Of a stretch of 14,632 nt of DNA, positions 1-8,438 are shown one piece after another; the first letter of the stretch is position 1; each line of letters starts with the position of its first letter. The position numbers were made by a program, and so were the translations under genes. This DNA is from an uncultured Acetatifactor sp. (lineage in GTDB: Bacteria; Bacillota; Clostridia; Lachnospirales; Lachnospiraceae): positions 1-14,632 of the forward strand of contig CAKRRU010000067.1 in NCBI GenBank assembly GCA_934394515.1, read 5' to 3'. A model generated the notes under the pieces. It was not told where the DNA came from and searched no databases. It saw only the letters and a program-made list of their open reading frames with translations.

Positions 1-2
1 AT

Positions 3-533
3 CGGAAAGGTCTGGAGAAATGGACAGGACAGATCGTCAGGGGACATGCGTATCCCAACGGTTCTTACAGCGAGGAAATCAAGCAACTGTATCGTCAGCT
101 GGGCGTGGCTTATGCCAGAGTCGTAGAGACGGTTCCGGATTTTGCACTGCCGAAGGATCCTTTAGAGTGGCATGCTACCTGCCATCACGATGACCCGAAG
201 CTGATGGAGTATGCGGAATTCTTCGCGAATTTCCAGAAGAGACAGTATCTGAAACTGATGTATGTCTGGGGTCATAGCTATGAGTTTGACAACAATGACA
301 ACTGGGATGTGATCGAGAACTTCTGTAAATACATGGGCGGCAGAGACGATATCTGGTATGCAACCAACATCGAGATCATTGACTACATGGATGCTGCGAA
401 GAGATTACAGTTCTCCGCAGATTACGAGAAAGTATACAATCCCAATGCATGCAGCGTTTGGCTGCAGTTGAACAGTGATAAGTGCGTGGAGATCAAGGGC
501 GGCGCTTTTGTGGATCTGAATACATTACTGTAA
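3..533 (+). CDS. Polysaccharide deacetylase family protein (3' part only)
   Basis: The reading frame is open from the first complete codon at 3, so the gene starts before the window; 176 residues of the C-terminal part are visible. The stretch RGHAYPNGSYS followed by LGVAYARVV, WHATCHHD and YVWGHSYEFD resembles the second half of NodB-type (carbohydrate esterase family 4) domains: a conserved Gly-His/Pro turn, then a late Trp-Gly-His-x-Tyr-Glu segment. Such enzymes remove N- or O-acetyl groups from cell-wall or extracellular polysaccharides. The catalytic Asp and metal-binding His residues expected in the N-terminal half lie outside the window, so activity and substrate cannot be judged. A signal peptide cannot be checked for the same reason. 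A GTG at 105 could be mistaken for a start, but conserved family sequence continues upstream of it. A strong terminator follows directly, so this gene ends its transcription unit. Confidence 0.8.
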   Translation, partial: RKGLEKWTGQIVRGHAYPNGSYSEEIKQLYRQLGVAYARVVETVPDFALPKDPLEWHATCHHDDPKLMEYAEFFANFQKRQYLKLMYVWGHSYEFDNNDNWDVIENFCKYMGGRDDIWYATNIEIIDYMDAAKRLQFSADYEKVYNPNACSVWLQLNSDKCVEIKGGAFVDLNTLL

Positions 534-538
534 ATGAC

Positions 539-573
539 AAACCGGACGGTGAGGAATCACTGCCCGGTTTTTA
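539..573 (+). terminator. Rho-independent terminator of the deacetylase gene
   Basis: AAACCGG (539-545) pairs with CCGGTTT (564-570), and inside it CGGTGA (547-552) pairs with TCACTG (557-562) around a GGAA tetraloop, with one G-T wobble and a single A/C mismatch between the two helices. A run of T follows (568-572). It begins six bases after the deacetylase stop codon. This is a near-ideal intrinsic terminator and separates the deacetylase from the glycerol-3-phosphate operon. Confidence 0.9.
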
Positions 574-627
574 CTACATTTTCCGAAGACTGTTTCCCAT
601 GTTTCTGTCGTGTTTTTGCGGCGGATA

Positions 628-636
628 TGGTAAAAT
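628..636 (+). promoter_or_regulatory. Candidate extended -10 promoter of the glp operon
   Basis: TGGTAAAAT is a TG-N-TAAAAT extended -10 element, 45 bases before the GlpA-like start. No good -35 is visible at the usual distance (the hexamer at 608-613 is TCGTGT), which is tolerable for extended -10 promoters. It is the best candidate in the 107 bases between the terminator at 573 and the start codon at 681. No convincing catabolite-repression (cre) site was found beside it. Confidence 0.45.
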
Positions 637-680
637 GAAAGCATAGATTTACGGCAGAAAACGAAAAGGCAGGTGTGGTT

Positions 681-2240
681 ATGAAAGGTTATGATGTGAT
701 CATCATCGGCGCCGGCGTCAGCGGCTGCGCCATTGCCAGGGAACTGGCGAAGGGGAAACGTAAAATTGCTGTTCTGGAGGCGAAAAGTGATGTCTGCGAG
801 GGCACTTCCAAGGCAAACAGCGGCATTGTGCATGCGGGGTATGATGCGGTGCCGGGAACCCTGAAGGCAAAATTAAATGTCCGCGGCAACGAAATGATGG
901 AGGAACTGTCGAAGAAGCTGGACTTCCCGTTTCGCAGGAATGGTTCCCTGGTATTGTGCTTCGAGGAAGACGCCATGTCCGGATTGGAAGAACTGTACAG
1001 ACGCGGCATAGAAAATGGGGTAAAGGAATTGAAGATCCTGTCTCCGGAGGAGGTCTGGGCGATGGAACCGGCAGTGTCCCGGGATATCGTGGGAGCATTG
1101 TATGCACCCACCGGCGGCATTGTGTGTCCTTTCGGACTGAATATTGCACTGGCGGAGAATGCCGCGGAGAATGGTGTGGACTTTTACCGGGATCACAAGG
1201 TGACGTCTGTGGTAGAGCAGAAGCCGGTATGGGATGAGAACGGTTCGCCGGACGCTGCAAGGATGTATCAGGTGATGGCTGACGGAGAGATGTACGTCGC
1301 ACCGGTAGTGATCAATGCGGCCGGTGTCTATGCGGACGAGATTCACAACATGGTCTGCGAGGACAAGATTCATATTGTCCCGAGACGCGGAGAATACCGT
1401 CTGATGGATAAAAACTGCGGCAATCTGGTGAACTCCACGATTTTCCAGCTCCCATCCAAAATGGGAAAAGGTATCCTCGTCACACCCACAGTGCACGGCA
1501 ATCTCCTGGTAGGTCCTACGGCAGATGATATTCAGGATAAGGAAGATGTAGATACCACGGCAGAGGGACTGGCAAAGGTACTGCATCTGGGAAGTAACAG
1601 CGTGGATTCTCTGGACGGCAGACAGACGATTACTTCTTTTGCGGGACTCCGGGCACATCTGGTGCACGAAGATCCGAATGAAAAATCAGACTTCCTCATC
1701 GGTGAAGCAGCAGGACATCCCGGATTTATCGACGTGGCAGGCATCGAATCCCCGGGTCTGACCAGTGCTCCTGCCATCGGTGAATATGTGGCAGAGATCG
1801 TGGAGAAGAAATATCCCACAGAGCGCAGAACGGACTTTATAGACACGAGAAAGGGAATTCCCAGCATGGCACTGGCTTCGGAAAAAGAACGGGAAGAACT
1901 GATCCGGAAGAATCCTGCGTTTGCCAACGTCATCTGCCGTTGCGAACTGGTGACGGAAGGGGAGATTCTGGAGGCGATTCACCGGCCGGTAGGAGCTACG
2001 ACACTGGACGGGGTGAAACGCCGCACCAGAGCCGGCATGGGCAGATGTCAGGCAGGTTTCTGCTCACCGAAGACCTTGGAAATCTTGTCGAGAGAACTAC
2101 ATCTGGATCCGGCACAGATCACCAAGGAAGGCAGCGGTTCCGAAATCCTGGTGGGAGAGAACAAAGAAACCGCACCCGGAGAAGGCGGAACATGGAAGAA
2201 ATCTCAGGCATCTGTCGGAAAGGAGGCACTCCATGAGTAA
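681..2240 (+). CDS. glpA: GlpA-like FAD-dependent glycerol-3-phosphate dehydrogenase with BFD-type iron-sulfur domain
   Basis: The protein has 519 residues from ATG 681; a GTG at 675 is in frame but ATG 681 sits seven bases after AGG at 671-673. The N-terminus is an FAD-binding Rossmann fold (VIIIGAGVSG, residues 6-15) leading a DAO-type oxidoreductase domain to about residue 370. A BFD-like [2Fe-2S] domain follows, with Cys419-x-Cys421 and Cys456-x4-Cys461. This order matches E. coli anaerobic GlpA, which is of similar length (about 540 residues). The expected reaction is oxidation of sn-glycerol-3-phosphate to dihydroxyacetone phosphate. Residues after about 480 are a Gly/Glu/Lys-rich tail. 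The gene overlaps the next by eight bases, and glpK is downstream, which supports the substrate. FAD oxidases of the L-2-hydroxyglutarate type share the fold and are the main alternative. Clear for family, inferred for substrate. Confidence 0.8.
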   Translation: MKGYDVIIIGAGVSGCAIARELAKGKRKIAVLEAKSDVCEGTSKANSGIVHAGYDAVPGTLKAKLNVRGNEMMEELSKKLDFPFRRNGSLVLCFEEDAMSGLEELYRRGIENGVKELKILSPEEVWAMEPAVSRDIVGALYAPTGGIVCPFGLNIALAENAAENGVDFYRDHKVTSVVEQKPVWDENGSPDAARMYQVMADGEMYVAPVVINAAGVYADEIHNMVCEDKIHIVPRRGEYRLMDKNCGNLVNSTIFQLPSKMGKGILVTPTVHGNLLVGPTADDIQDKEDVDTTAEGLAKVLHLGSNSVDSLDGRQTITSFAGLRAHLVHEDPNEKSDFLIGEAAGHPGFIDVAGIESPGLTSAPAIGEYVAEIVEKKYPTERRTDFIDTRKGIPSMALASEKEREELIRKNPAFANVICRCELVTEGEILEAIHRPVGATTLDGVKRRTRAGMGRCQAGFCSPKTLEILSRELHLDPAQITKEGSGSEILVGENKETAPGEGGTWKKSQASVGKEALHE

Positions 2241-3240
2241 ACGCACAGAAGACATTGTCATCATCGGAGGCGGTCCTGCCGGACTGGCAGCAGCATTGTC
2301 CGCGAGAAAGGCAGGCTGTGAAAAGGTACTGATCCTGGAACGGGACAGAGAACTCGGTGGTATCCTGAACCAGTGCATTCACAACGGATTCGGACTGCAT
2401 ACTTTTAAGGAAGAACTGACCGGACCGGAATATGCGGAACGTTATATTGATATGGCGGCAGAGGCACAGATCCCTTACCTGCTGAATACCATGGTAACCA
2501 ATATTGAATTGCTTCCCGATGGACGCAAAAAAGTCACTGCCATGAATAAAGAGGATGGACTACTGGAGATAGAGACGGAAACAGTAATCCTGGCAATGGG
2601 CTGCAGAGAGCGTTCCCGTGGTGCACTGAATATCCCCGGCAGCAGACCCGCAGGGATCTACAGCGCCGGAACCGCCCAGTATTACGTGAATATCAGGGGA
2701 CGTATGCCCGGTAAAAATGTGGTGATCCTCGGTTCCGGAGATATCGGTCTGATTATGGCGAGACGTATGGTGCTCGAGGGCGCAAAGGTACAGTGTGTGG
2801 CAGAACTTCGCCCACAGAGCGGCGGCCTGAAACGAAATATTGTACAGTGCCTGGATGATTTCAACATTCCTTTATACCTGAATACTACAGTGGCTAAGAT
2901 CCATGGCAAAAACCGTGTGGAAGGTGTGACGCTCACAAAGGTGGACGACAACGGCAGACCGATCCCCGGTTCGGAATGGGATGTGCCTTGCGATACCTTG
3001 CTATTATCCTGCGGTCTGATTCCGGAGAACGAACTGACAAGAGGACTTGGGGCTTTGATGGATGGCAAGACCGGCGGTCCCGTAGTGGGAGAAAATCTGG
3101 AATGCAGTATCCCCGGTGTGTTCGCCTGCGGCAATGTACTTCATGTGCATGAACTCGTGGATCATGTATCTGCGGAAGCGGAGAAGGCAGGCAACTATGC
3201 GGTGGAGTATATCCGTGAGAAGAACCGGTGCACGGAATAG
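2233..3240 (+). CDS. FAD/NAD(P)-dependent oxidoreductase, partner subunit of the GlpA-like protein
   Basis: The protein has 335 residues. The start is set by AGGAGG at 2221-2226, six bases before ATG 2233, inside the end of the preceding gene. Residues 8-17 (IVIIGGGPAG) form the FAD Rossmann motif; a second dinucleotide motif (ILGSGDIG) begins near residue 165, as in two-dinucleotide-binding flavoproteins. A conserved GGILNQCIHNGFG block lies near residues 41-53. I see no redox-active CxxC pair of the thioredoxin reductase kind. The eight-base overlap suggests translational coupling and a complex with the GlpA-like protein, where it would take the position of GlpB and could pass electrons between flavin and NAD(P) or another carrier. 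That role is inference; it is not an obvious GlpB by sequence. The family assignment is firm, the partner role likely. Confidence 0.8.
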   Translation: MSKRTEDIVIIGGGPAGLAAALSARKAGCEKVLILERDRELGGILNQCIHNGFGLHTFKEELTGPEYAERYIDMAAEAQIPYLLNTMVTNIELLPDGRKKVTAMNKEDGLLEIETETVILAMGCRERSRGALNIPGSRPAGIYSAGTAQYYVNIRGRMPGKNVVILGSGDIGLIMARRMVLEGAKVQCVAELRPQSGGLKRNIVQCLDDFNIPLYLNTTVAKIHGKNRVEGVTLTKVDDNGRPIPGSEWDVPCDTLLLSCGLIPENELTRGLGALMDGKTGGPVVGENLECSIPGVFACGNVLHVHELVDHVSAEAEKAGNYAVEYIREKNRCTE

Positions 3241-3355
3241 TATTTTGCTGATACTTGACTGGTCGGCAGGCAATCCTGACAGTATATGCACAAAAGCTTT
3301 AACACAGGTCGCACTGCATTGGAAGGAAAAACGCTGTAAAGTGGAGAATAAGAGT

Positions 3356-3748
3356 ATGATAGATAAAGATAAGAAATTAATTGATACAACACAACGAGAA
3401 CTGACCTGTATCTGTTGCCCGGTGGGCTGTGCCCTGACTGTGAACATAACATCTGACAATAGTGTCACCGTCACCGGCAATCGATGCCCCAGAGGTGCCG
3501 CCTATGGGGAGAAGGAAGTGACCAACCCCACCCGTATCGTCACCTCAACCGTGCGCGTGGCAGGATATCCGGACGCAGTCGTATCCGTGAAGACAGCTTC
3601 GGACATTCCCAAGGGCAAGATTACTGACTGTATGAAAGCGTTGGCAGGGGTCACGGCAACCGCCCCAATCCATGTGGGAGATGTCATCGTGGAAAATGTG
3701 GCTGACACGGGCGTCGATATTGTGGCTACGCGGTCTTTTCACGGATAA
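3356..3748 (+). CDS. DUF1667 cysteine-rich protein, third member of the glycerol-3-phosphate redox set
   Basis: The protein has 130 residues from ATG 3356, nine bases after GGAG at 3343-3346. The frame is open further upstream (to about 3116) but that part overlaps the previous gene and has no ribosome binding site. The N-terminal half has the DUF1667 pattern: Cys18-x2-Cys21, Cys25 and Cys44 in TCICCPVGC and GNRCPRGAAYG, plus an extra Cys20. These cysteines probably bind a metal or an iron-sulfur cluster. The rest (VTSTVRV, VSVKTASDIPKGKI, VGDVIVENV) looks like a compact beta-rich domain. No membrane segment is present. DUF1667 genes recur beside GlpA-like and second-flavoprotein genes in anaerobes, so I infer an electron-transfer subunit occupying the genetic position of GlpC. 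It lies 115 bases after the previous gene, with no terminator between them. Confidence 0.82.
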   Translation: MIDKDKKLIDTTQRELTCICCPVGCALTVNITSDNSVTVTGNRCPRGAAYGEKEVTNPTRIVTSTVRVAGYPDAVVSVKTASDIPKGKITDCMKALAGVTATAPIHVGDVIVENVADTGVDIVATRSFHG

Positions 3749-3849
3749 TGTTGAACCACCGCCGGGGAGCCCGTACTACAAGATACAGGCGGTAAAAGGA
3801 AGCAAACGGGCGGTAAGCATAAAAACAATACGGGAGGTTACACAACACA

Positions 3850-5373
3850 ATGGGAGACATACATAACACACAGAAAAAGACCTACATCATGGCCCTGGAT
3901 CAGGGAACGACCAGTTCCCGCTGCATCCTGTTCGACAAACAGGGCAACATCTGTTCCATGGCGCAGAAAGAATTCACACAGATCTATCCCCGGCCCGGCT
4001 GGGTAGAACATAACCCCATGGAAATCTGGTCTTCGCAGTTGGGCGTGGCCATTGAGAGCATGGCAGTCTTAGGTATCACGGATGACCAGATCGAAGCCAT
4101 CGGCATTACGAACCAGCGTGAGACGACCATCATCTGGGATAAAAACACCGGCGAACCGGTATACAACGCTATCGTATGGCAGTGCCGCCGCACTTCCGAC
4201 ATGATCGAAGAACTGAAAAAGGACGGTTTTGATAAGATCATCCGCGAAAAGACCGGTCTGATCCCGGACGCTTATTTCAGTGCTTCCAAGATCGCCTGGA
4301 TCCTGAACAATGTCCCCGGAGCCAGAGAACGTGCAGAGCGCGGTGAACTGCTCTTTGGTACGGTAGACACCTGGCTGATCTGGAACCTGACCAAGGGTGC
4401 GGTGCATGTGACGGATTATACCAATGCTTCCCGTACCATGTTATTTGACATTCACAACCTCTGCTGGGACAAGGAGATCCTGAAGCGTTTCAACATCCCG
4501 GAGAGCCTGCTTCCCGAAGTCCATTGCTCCAGCGAAATCTACGGGAAAACAGATGCTTCCGTGCTGGGCGGTGAGATTCCCATTGCCGGTGCGGCAGGAG
4601 ACCAACAGGCGGCATTGTTCGGACAGTGCTGTTTCGAGCAGGGAGAAGTGAAGAATACTTATGGAACCGGCTGTTTCTTATTAATGAATACCGGGCATGA
4701 AGCGATCACTTCCCAGTCGGGACTACTGACCACCATTGCAGCCAGCACCTCGAAAAATGTGGAATATGCGCTGGAAGGCAGTGTGTTCGTAGCCGGAGCC
4801 GGGATCCAGTGGCTTCGTGATAGCATGCGAATGTTGAAAACTTCAGCGCAATCGCAGGAATATGCGGAACATGTACCGGATACCGCCGGGGTCTATATCG
4901 TTCCGGCATTTGCAGGCATGGGAGCACCTTATTGGAACCAGTATGCGAGAGGAACGATCGTAGGTCTCACCAGAGGCTGTACCAAGGAGCATTTTATTCG
5001 TGCCACGCTGGAATCCATTGCCTACCAGACCGCCGATGTACTGAAAGCCATGGAAAAAGACAGCGGCATCGAATTGAAGAACCTGAAAGTGGACGGCGGT
5101 GCCAGTGCCAATGACTTTCTTATGAGGTTCCAGGCAGATATCGTGAATACACAGGTACGCCGTCCGGCCTGCATTGAGACTACGGCATTGGGTGCGGCCT
5201 ACCTGGCAGGTCTTGCCGTAGGCTATTGGAAGACGAAGGAAGAAATCCGGGAAAACTGGCAGATCGGCGCTTCCTTTGCACCGCAGATGGATGCGGAAAA
5301 CAGGCAGACTCTTTTAAAGGGCTGGCACCGTGCCGTAAAATGTGCACTGGTCTGGGCAGAGGATGAAATCTAA
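3850..5373 (+). CDS. glpK: Glycerol kinase
   Basis: This 507-residue protein, the usual family length, phosphorylates glycerol with ATP to sn-glycerol-3-phosphate in the cytoplasm. FGGY-kinase hallmarks are all present: [10 protein letters not shown] (15-24) for phosphate binding, NQRET (88-92) whose Arg-Glu pair contacts glycerol, [11 protein letters not shown] with the probable catalytic Asp251, YGTGCF, and [10 protein letters not shown] near the C-terminus. GGGAGG at 3832-3837 lies 12 bases before ATG 3850, slightly long; an internal ATG at residue 14 would cut into the first strand and has no ribosome binding site. In many PTS-controlled Gram-positive enzymes a His fourteen residues before the catalytic Asp is phosphorylated by HPr; here that position is Ser237. 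It is the last gene of the operon and supplies substrate to the dehydrogenase set. No glpF transporter gene lies in the window. Confidence 0.97.
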   Translation: MGDIHNTQKKTYIMALDQGTTSSRCILFDKQGNICSMAQKEFTQIYPRPGWVEHNPMEIWSSQLGVAIESMAVLGITDDQIEAIGITNQRETTIIWDKNTGEPVYNAIVWQCRRTSDMIEELKKDGFDKIIREKTGLIPDAYFSASKIAWILNNVPGARERAERGELLFGTVDTWLIWNLTKGAVHVTDYTNASRTMLFDIHNLCWDKEILKRFNIPESLLPEVHCSSEIYGKTDASVLGGEIPIAGAAGDQQAALFGQCCFEQGEVKNTYGTGCFLLMNTGHEAITSQSGLLTTIAASTSKNVEYALEGSVFVAGAGIQWLRDSMRMLKTSAQSQEYAEHVPDTAGVYIVPAFAGMGAPYWNQYARGTIVGLTRGCTKEHFIRATLESIAYQTADVLKAMEKDSGIELKNLKVDGGASANDFLMRFQADIVNTQVRRPACIETTALGAAYLAGLAVGYWKTKEEIRENWQIGASFAPQMDAENRQTLLKGWHRAVKCALVWAEDEI

Positions 5374-5421
5374 ATAAAAACTAAATTTTGCAGTACAGGA
5401 TGTATTTTTAACGGAGCAATC

Positions 5422-5451
5422 TTGTAAAGTGGCAAAATACTGTGGTATGAT
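5422..5451 (+). promoter_or_regulatory. Candidate promoter of the TPR-GGDEF gene
   Basis: TTGTAA (5422-5427) and TATGAT (5446-5451) are separated by 18 bases, and TGG just before the -10 makes it an extended -10 promoter. Transcription would start near 5458, which falls inside the left arm of the terminator hairpin that begins at 5452. Confidence 0.6.
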
Positions 5452-5495
5452 GATAACTATTCGGAGAGTTTTATCCGAATAGTTATCTTTGCTTT
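5452..5495 (+). terminator. Perfect 14-bp inverted repeat, probable glpK terminator
   Basis: GATAACTATTCGGA (5452-5465) pairs perfectly with TCCGAATAGTTATC (5474-5487) around an eight-base loop, followed by TTTGCTTT. It lies 78 bases after the glpK stop codon. The T-run is interrupted, so termination may be partial. Because it begins directly after a candidate -10, the palindrome could also serve as an operator; the sequence alone does not settle this. Confidence 0.7.
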
Positions 5496-5566
5496 GCGGC
5501 AAGTTCGTAAGGCATTTGTATGTCAGTAAATGGGGGAAGCAGGGGAACGACCGGAAAGGAAACAGT

Positions 5567-7195
5567 GTGGATTTAAAGGGATTACCGCAGAACGTGCAAA
5601 ATTTCATAGAGGAAACGATCCGGTACTGGGAGAACGGTAAATGCCCGGATAACGAGACCTGTCAGAAAGTGCTGGAATATGCCGCGGATACCGGCTCACA
5701 GAAGCTGGCCGGACTGGGACTTTATTATCTGGCGGAGTATTACTGGCAGAATGACCAGTTCGAGAACACGATGCAGTGTCTCTCGGAGAGCATCGGCTAT
5801 CTGAAAAGTTCGCAGATGTATGAACTGCTTGCCAGAACCTACAACATGATGGGTGCGGTGGCCGACCGGAAAAATAACCGGATGGTGGCGCTGAGCTCTT
5901 ATTATAACTGTCTCAAGTATGCCGAAAAATATCATTTTTATTATATTCAGGCCATGGCGGAGAGCAACATTGCTTATACGTTAGTGCGCATGCGCCAGCG
6001 CAAAGAAGCAATCCAGCACTATCGCATCGCGTTGGATTGCTATGAAAAATCAGAAAAAACATATTACCTGAATTGCAATAAAATCAACTGCATGGTGGAA
6101 TGCGGCTGCTGCTATATGTATCAGCAGGAAATGGAAGAAGCACTGCAGCTGTGGGAGAAAATACAGACCATTCTGCAAAAAGATCCCGACAGTTACTATT
6201 CTGCGATTATGGTGGAAATGTACCGGATTCCCTGTGAAATCTTAAGAGGAAGATTGGAAGAAGCCAAACAGGTTTCGGCAAGGCTGCTGACGAAACTGGA
6301 AGATGCGGAATTTTTTGAACAGATCAAAGACAACCTGGTGATACTGGCAGGGATTTTGTCATTGATGCCGGAGGAGGGACTGTTAGAAAGTCTGCTCCGG
6401 ATGATCGATGAAAAGCATGTCGAAGACCATTATAATATTTTTCTCGATCTCTACCCGTTCAAAAGCAGGCTGCTTTTGAAAAAGGGGCAGCTGCAGGAGT
6501 ATACGGAATATACCAGACGGTATTTTGAAATTTATGAAAAATATCAGCTGGAGAACAGGGAAGCGCTGATCAGTGTCATGGAGATGCAGGATCATCTGAA
6601 AAATGTGACCATGGACTGGGCAAATATGCAGGCCTCCAATGCGGCACTGGAAAATCTGGCAATGCACGACGAACTGACGGGGCTTGCAAACAGAACTTTT
6701 TTACACGAGTATTTTACCAACTGTTTTGAACATGCCTATGAAACACAGGAACTCATGGGTGTGGAATTGATGGATATCGACTTCTTTAAGGAGTATAATG
6801 ACTATTACGGGCATCTTGCCGGCGACCGCTGCCTGAAGGCAATCGCCGGAGTCCTGCGGAAACAGCAGATTCCGGGGAAGGTATTCTGTGCCAGATACGG
6901 CGGAGACGAATTCATGATCCTGTACACGGGAATGACGAAAGAGGAGATCCGCAGAGTCTCCGAGGATATTTTACGGGAAGTCCGTAAGCTAAAAATGCTC
7001 CACGAGCGCAGCAGTTGTGGGAAATACATATCTGTGAGCCAGGGCGTGTTCGCCAGAATCCCGGTAGGCAATAACAGAGAGTGGGATTTCACTTCCAGGG
7101 CAGATATCCTGTTATACCGGGCAAAAAGCTGCGGCAGAGACAGAATCTGTATGTCTACGGAAAAAGACAGGGAACATTATACAGAGATTAAATAA
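5567..7195 (+). CDS. TPR-repeat diguanylate cyclase (GGDEF) protein
   Basis: The protein has 542 residues. I chose GTG 5567 because GGAAAGGA ends six bases before it; the frame is open back to 5489 but that part overlaps the upstream hairpin and lacks a ribosome binding site. Residues from about 40 to 330 are helical repeats of tetratricopeptide type (for example the LAEYYWQNDQFENTMQCL and AESNIAYTLVRMRQRKEAI segments). A short coiled-coil linker leads to a GGDEF domain from about residue 365. It has HDELTGLANR, MDIDFFKEYND with the metal-binding Asp pair, and an intact Y444-G-G-D-E-F449 active site, so it should make cyclic di-GMP from two GTP. The inhibitory RxxD site that normally ends five residues before GGDEF is absent (PGKV instead). 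No membrane segment is seen, so it is probably cytoplasmic and tuned by partners of the TPR region. Confidence 0.88.
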   Translation: MDLKGLPQNVQNFIEETIRYWENGKCPDNETCQKVLEYAADTGSQKLAGLGLYYLAEYYWQNDQFENTMQCLSESIGYLKSSQMYELLARTYNMMGAVADRKNNRMVALSSYYNCLKYAEKYHFYYIQAMAESNIAYTLVRMRQRKEAIQHYRIALDCYEKSEKTYYLNCNKINCMVECGCCYMYQQEMEEALQLWEKIQTILQKDPDSYYSAIMVEMYRIPCEILRGRLEEAKQVSARLLTKLEDAEFFEQIKDNLVILAGILSLMPEEGLLESLLRMIDEKHVEDHYNIFLDLYPFKSRLLLKKGQLQEYTEYTRRYFEIYEKYQLENREALISVMEMQDHLKNVTMDWANMQASNAALENLAMHDELTGLANRTFLHEYFTNCFEHAYETQELMGVELMDIDFFKEYNDYYGHLAGDRCLKAIAGVLRKQQIPGKVFCARYGGDEFMILYTGMTKEEIRRVSEDILREVRKLKMLHERSSCGKYISVSQGVFARIPVGNNREWDFTSRADILLYRAKSCGRDRICMSTEKDREHYTEIK

Positions 7196-7228
7196 ACAGC
7201 GCAGACAGCGCAGACAGGAGTGCATGGT

Positions 7229-8422
7229 ATGTTAGTCCAGAAATACAAAGATATGTTATCCGGAAAATCAGTCATCAGACAGCTTTCGGAATTCGCTACG
7301 GCAAGAGGACAGGAGATCGGGTACGAAAATGTATTTGATTACAGCCTGGGAAATCCTTCCGTTCCGGTACCCAGAGAATTCACCGACCGCATGATTCATA
7401 TGCTGGCGACCAAGGAACCTCTGGAACTGCACGGATACAGCCCGAGCCTCGGTATCACAAGCGTGAGAGAGGCGATTGCGGAAAACCTGGAAAAAAGATT
7501 TGGTCTGCCCTATCGTAAAGAGCATATTTTCATGGCATCCGGTGCTGCCGGAGCATTGGCGCATGCATTTCGTCTGGTGACAGAGCCGGGAGACGAGATT
7601 TTAACGTTTGCACCGTTTTTTCCGGAGTATCACCCTTATGTAGATCTGACAGGCGCCGTACTTAAAGTCGTTCCGCCCAATCCGGAGAACTTCCAGATCA
7701 ATTTCGACGCGTTCGAGGAGATGCTGACGGAAAAGGTAAAGGCAGTATTGATCAATACCCCCAACAACCCTTCCGGTGTAGTATATTCCACGCCGACCCT
7801 GCAGAGACTGGCAGAGCTGCTGAAAGAGAGATCCGAAAAATACGGACACATCATCTACCTGATCTCTGATGAACCGTATCGTGAGATCGTGTTTGAAGGG
7901 GTTGACAGTCCTTGTGTTTCTTATTTCTATGATAATACGATCATGTGCTATTCCTTCTCAAAATCTCTGTCCCTGCCGGGAGAGCGTATCGGGTATGTGG
8001 CAGTCAATCCTGCCTGCGAAGAGGCTGAGACCATGATCAATATGTGTGGACAGATTTCCAGAGGAATCGGACACAACTGTCCTCCCTCGATCATCCAGCT
8101 GGCAGTGGCACAGGTTCTGGACAAGACGGCGGATCTGTCTGTATACGAGACGAACATGAATATTCTCTATAATGAGCTGACAACCTTAGGATTTACCTGC
8201 GTGAAACCCGGCGGAACCTTCTATATTTTCCCGAAGGCGCTGGAAGAGGATGCGAAGATCTTCAGCCGGAAGGCATTGAAGTACGACCTGATCCTTGTCC
8301 CCGGAGACACCTTCGGCGCACCGGGATATTTCCGCATGGCGTACTGCGTGGATACCGAAAAAGTAGAGAGATCGCTGGAAGCACTGCGCAAGTTTGTAAA
8401 GACAGAGTATGCAACTATCTAG
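7229..8422 (+). CDS. Class I/II pyridoxal-phosphate aminotransferase
   Basis: The protein has 397 residues from ATG 7229, eight bases after AGGAG (7216-7220). It is a fold-type I aminotransferase of the AspB/COG0436 group. Visible landmarks are LGNPSVPVP and HGYSPSLGITSVREAI near the N-terminus, NTPNNPSGVVYS, SDEPYREIVF with the cofactor-pyridine Asp, and SFSKSLSLPGERIGY with Lys245 as the probable Schiff-base lysine. It would transfer an amino group between an amino acid and a 2-oxoacid; which amino acid cannot be read from the sequence. It follows the GGDEF gene after 33 bases holding a tandem nine-base repeat (AGCGCAGAC twice, 7198-7215) and no terminator, so the two are probably cotranscribed. 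Its last five codons and stop are part of the left arm of a long inverted repeat (8408-8560). Confidence 0.92.
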   Translation: MLVQKYKDMLSGKSVIRQLSEFATARGQEIGYENVFDYSLGNPSVPVPREFTDRMIHMLATKEPLELHGYSPSLGITSVREAIAENLEKRFGLPYRKEHIFMASGAAGALAHAFRLVTEPGDEILTFAPFFPEYHPYVDLTGAVLKVVPPNPENFQINFDAFEEMLTEKVKAVLINTPNNPSGVVYSTPTLQRLAELLKERSEKYGHIIYLISDEPYREIVFEGVDSPCVSYFYDNTIMCYSFSKSLSLPGERIGYVAVNPACEEAETMINMCGQISRGIGHNCPPSIIQLAVAQVLDKTADLSVYETNMNILYNELTTLGFTCVKPGGTFYIFPKALEEDAKIFSRKALKYDLILVPGDTFGAPGYFRMAYCVDTEKVERSLEALRKFVKTEYATI

Positions 8423-8438
8423 AGTCACGCGACACATC

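Noticed and set aside
633..655. Possible cre (CcpA) site before the glp operon
   Set aside because: Only the left half (TGAAAGC) resembles the consensus; the right half does not.
873..1667. Long open frame on the - strand (264 codons) inside the GlpA-like gene
   Set aside because: It is antisense to a gene with clear FAD and BFD motifs, has no recognisable domain, and its composition (many His, Arg, Ser, Cys) is typical of an antisense shadow.
3116..3355. Upstream extension of the DUF1667 frame
   Set aside because: It overlaps the preceding flavoprotein gene out of frame, has no family similarity, and a proper start with GGAG exists at 3356.
4932..5114. 60-codon + strand frame inside glpK
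   Set aside because: Out-of-frame shadow of a well-conserved glycerol kinase, with no ribosome binding site.
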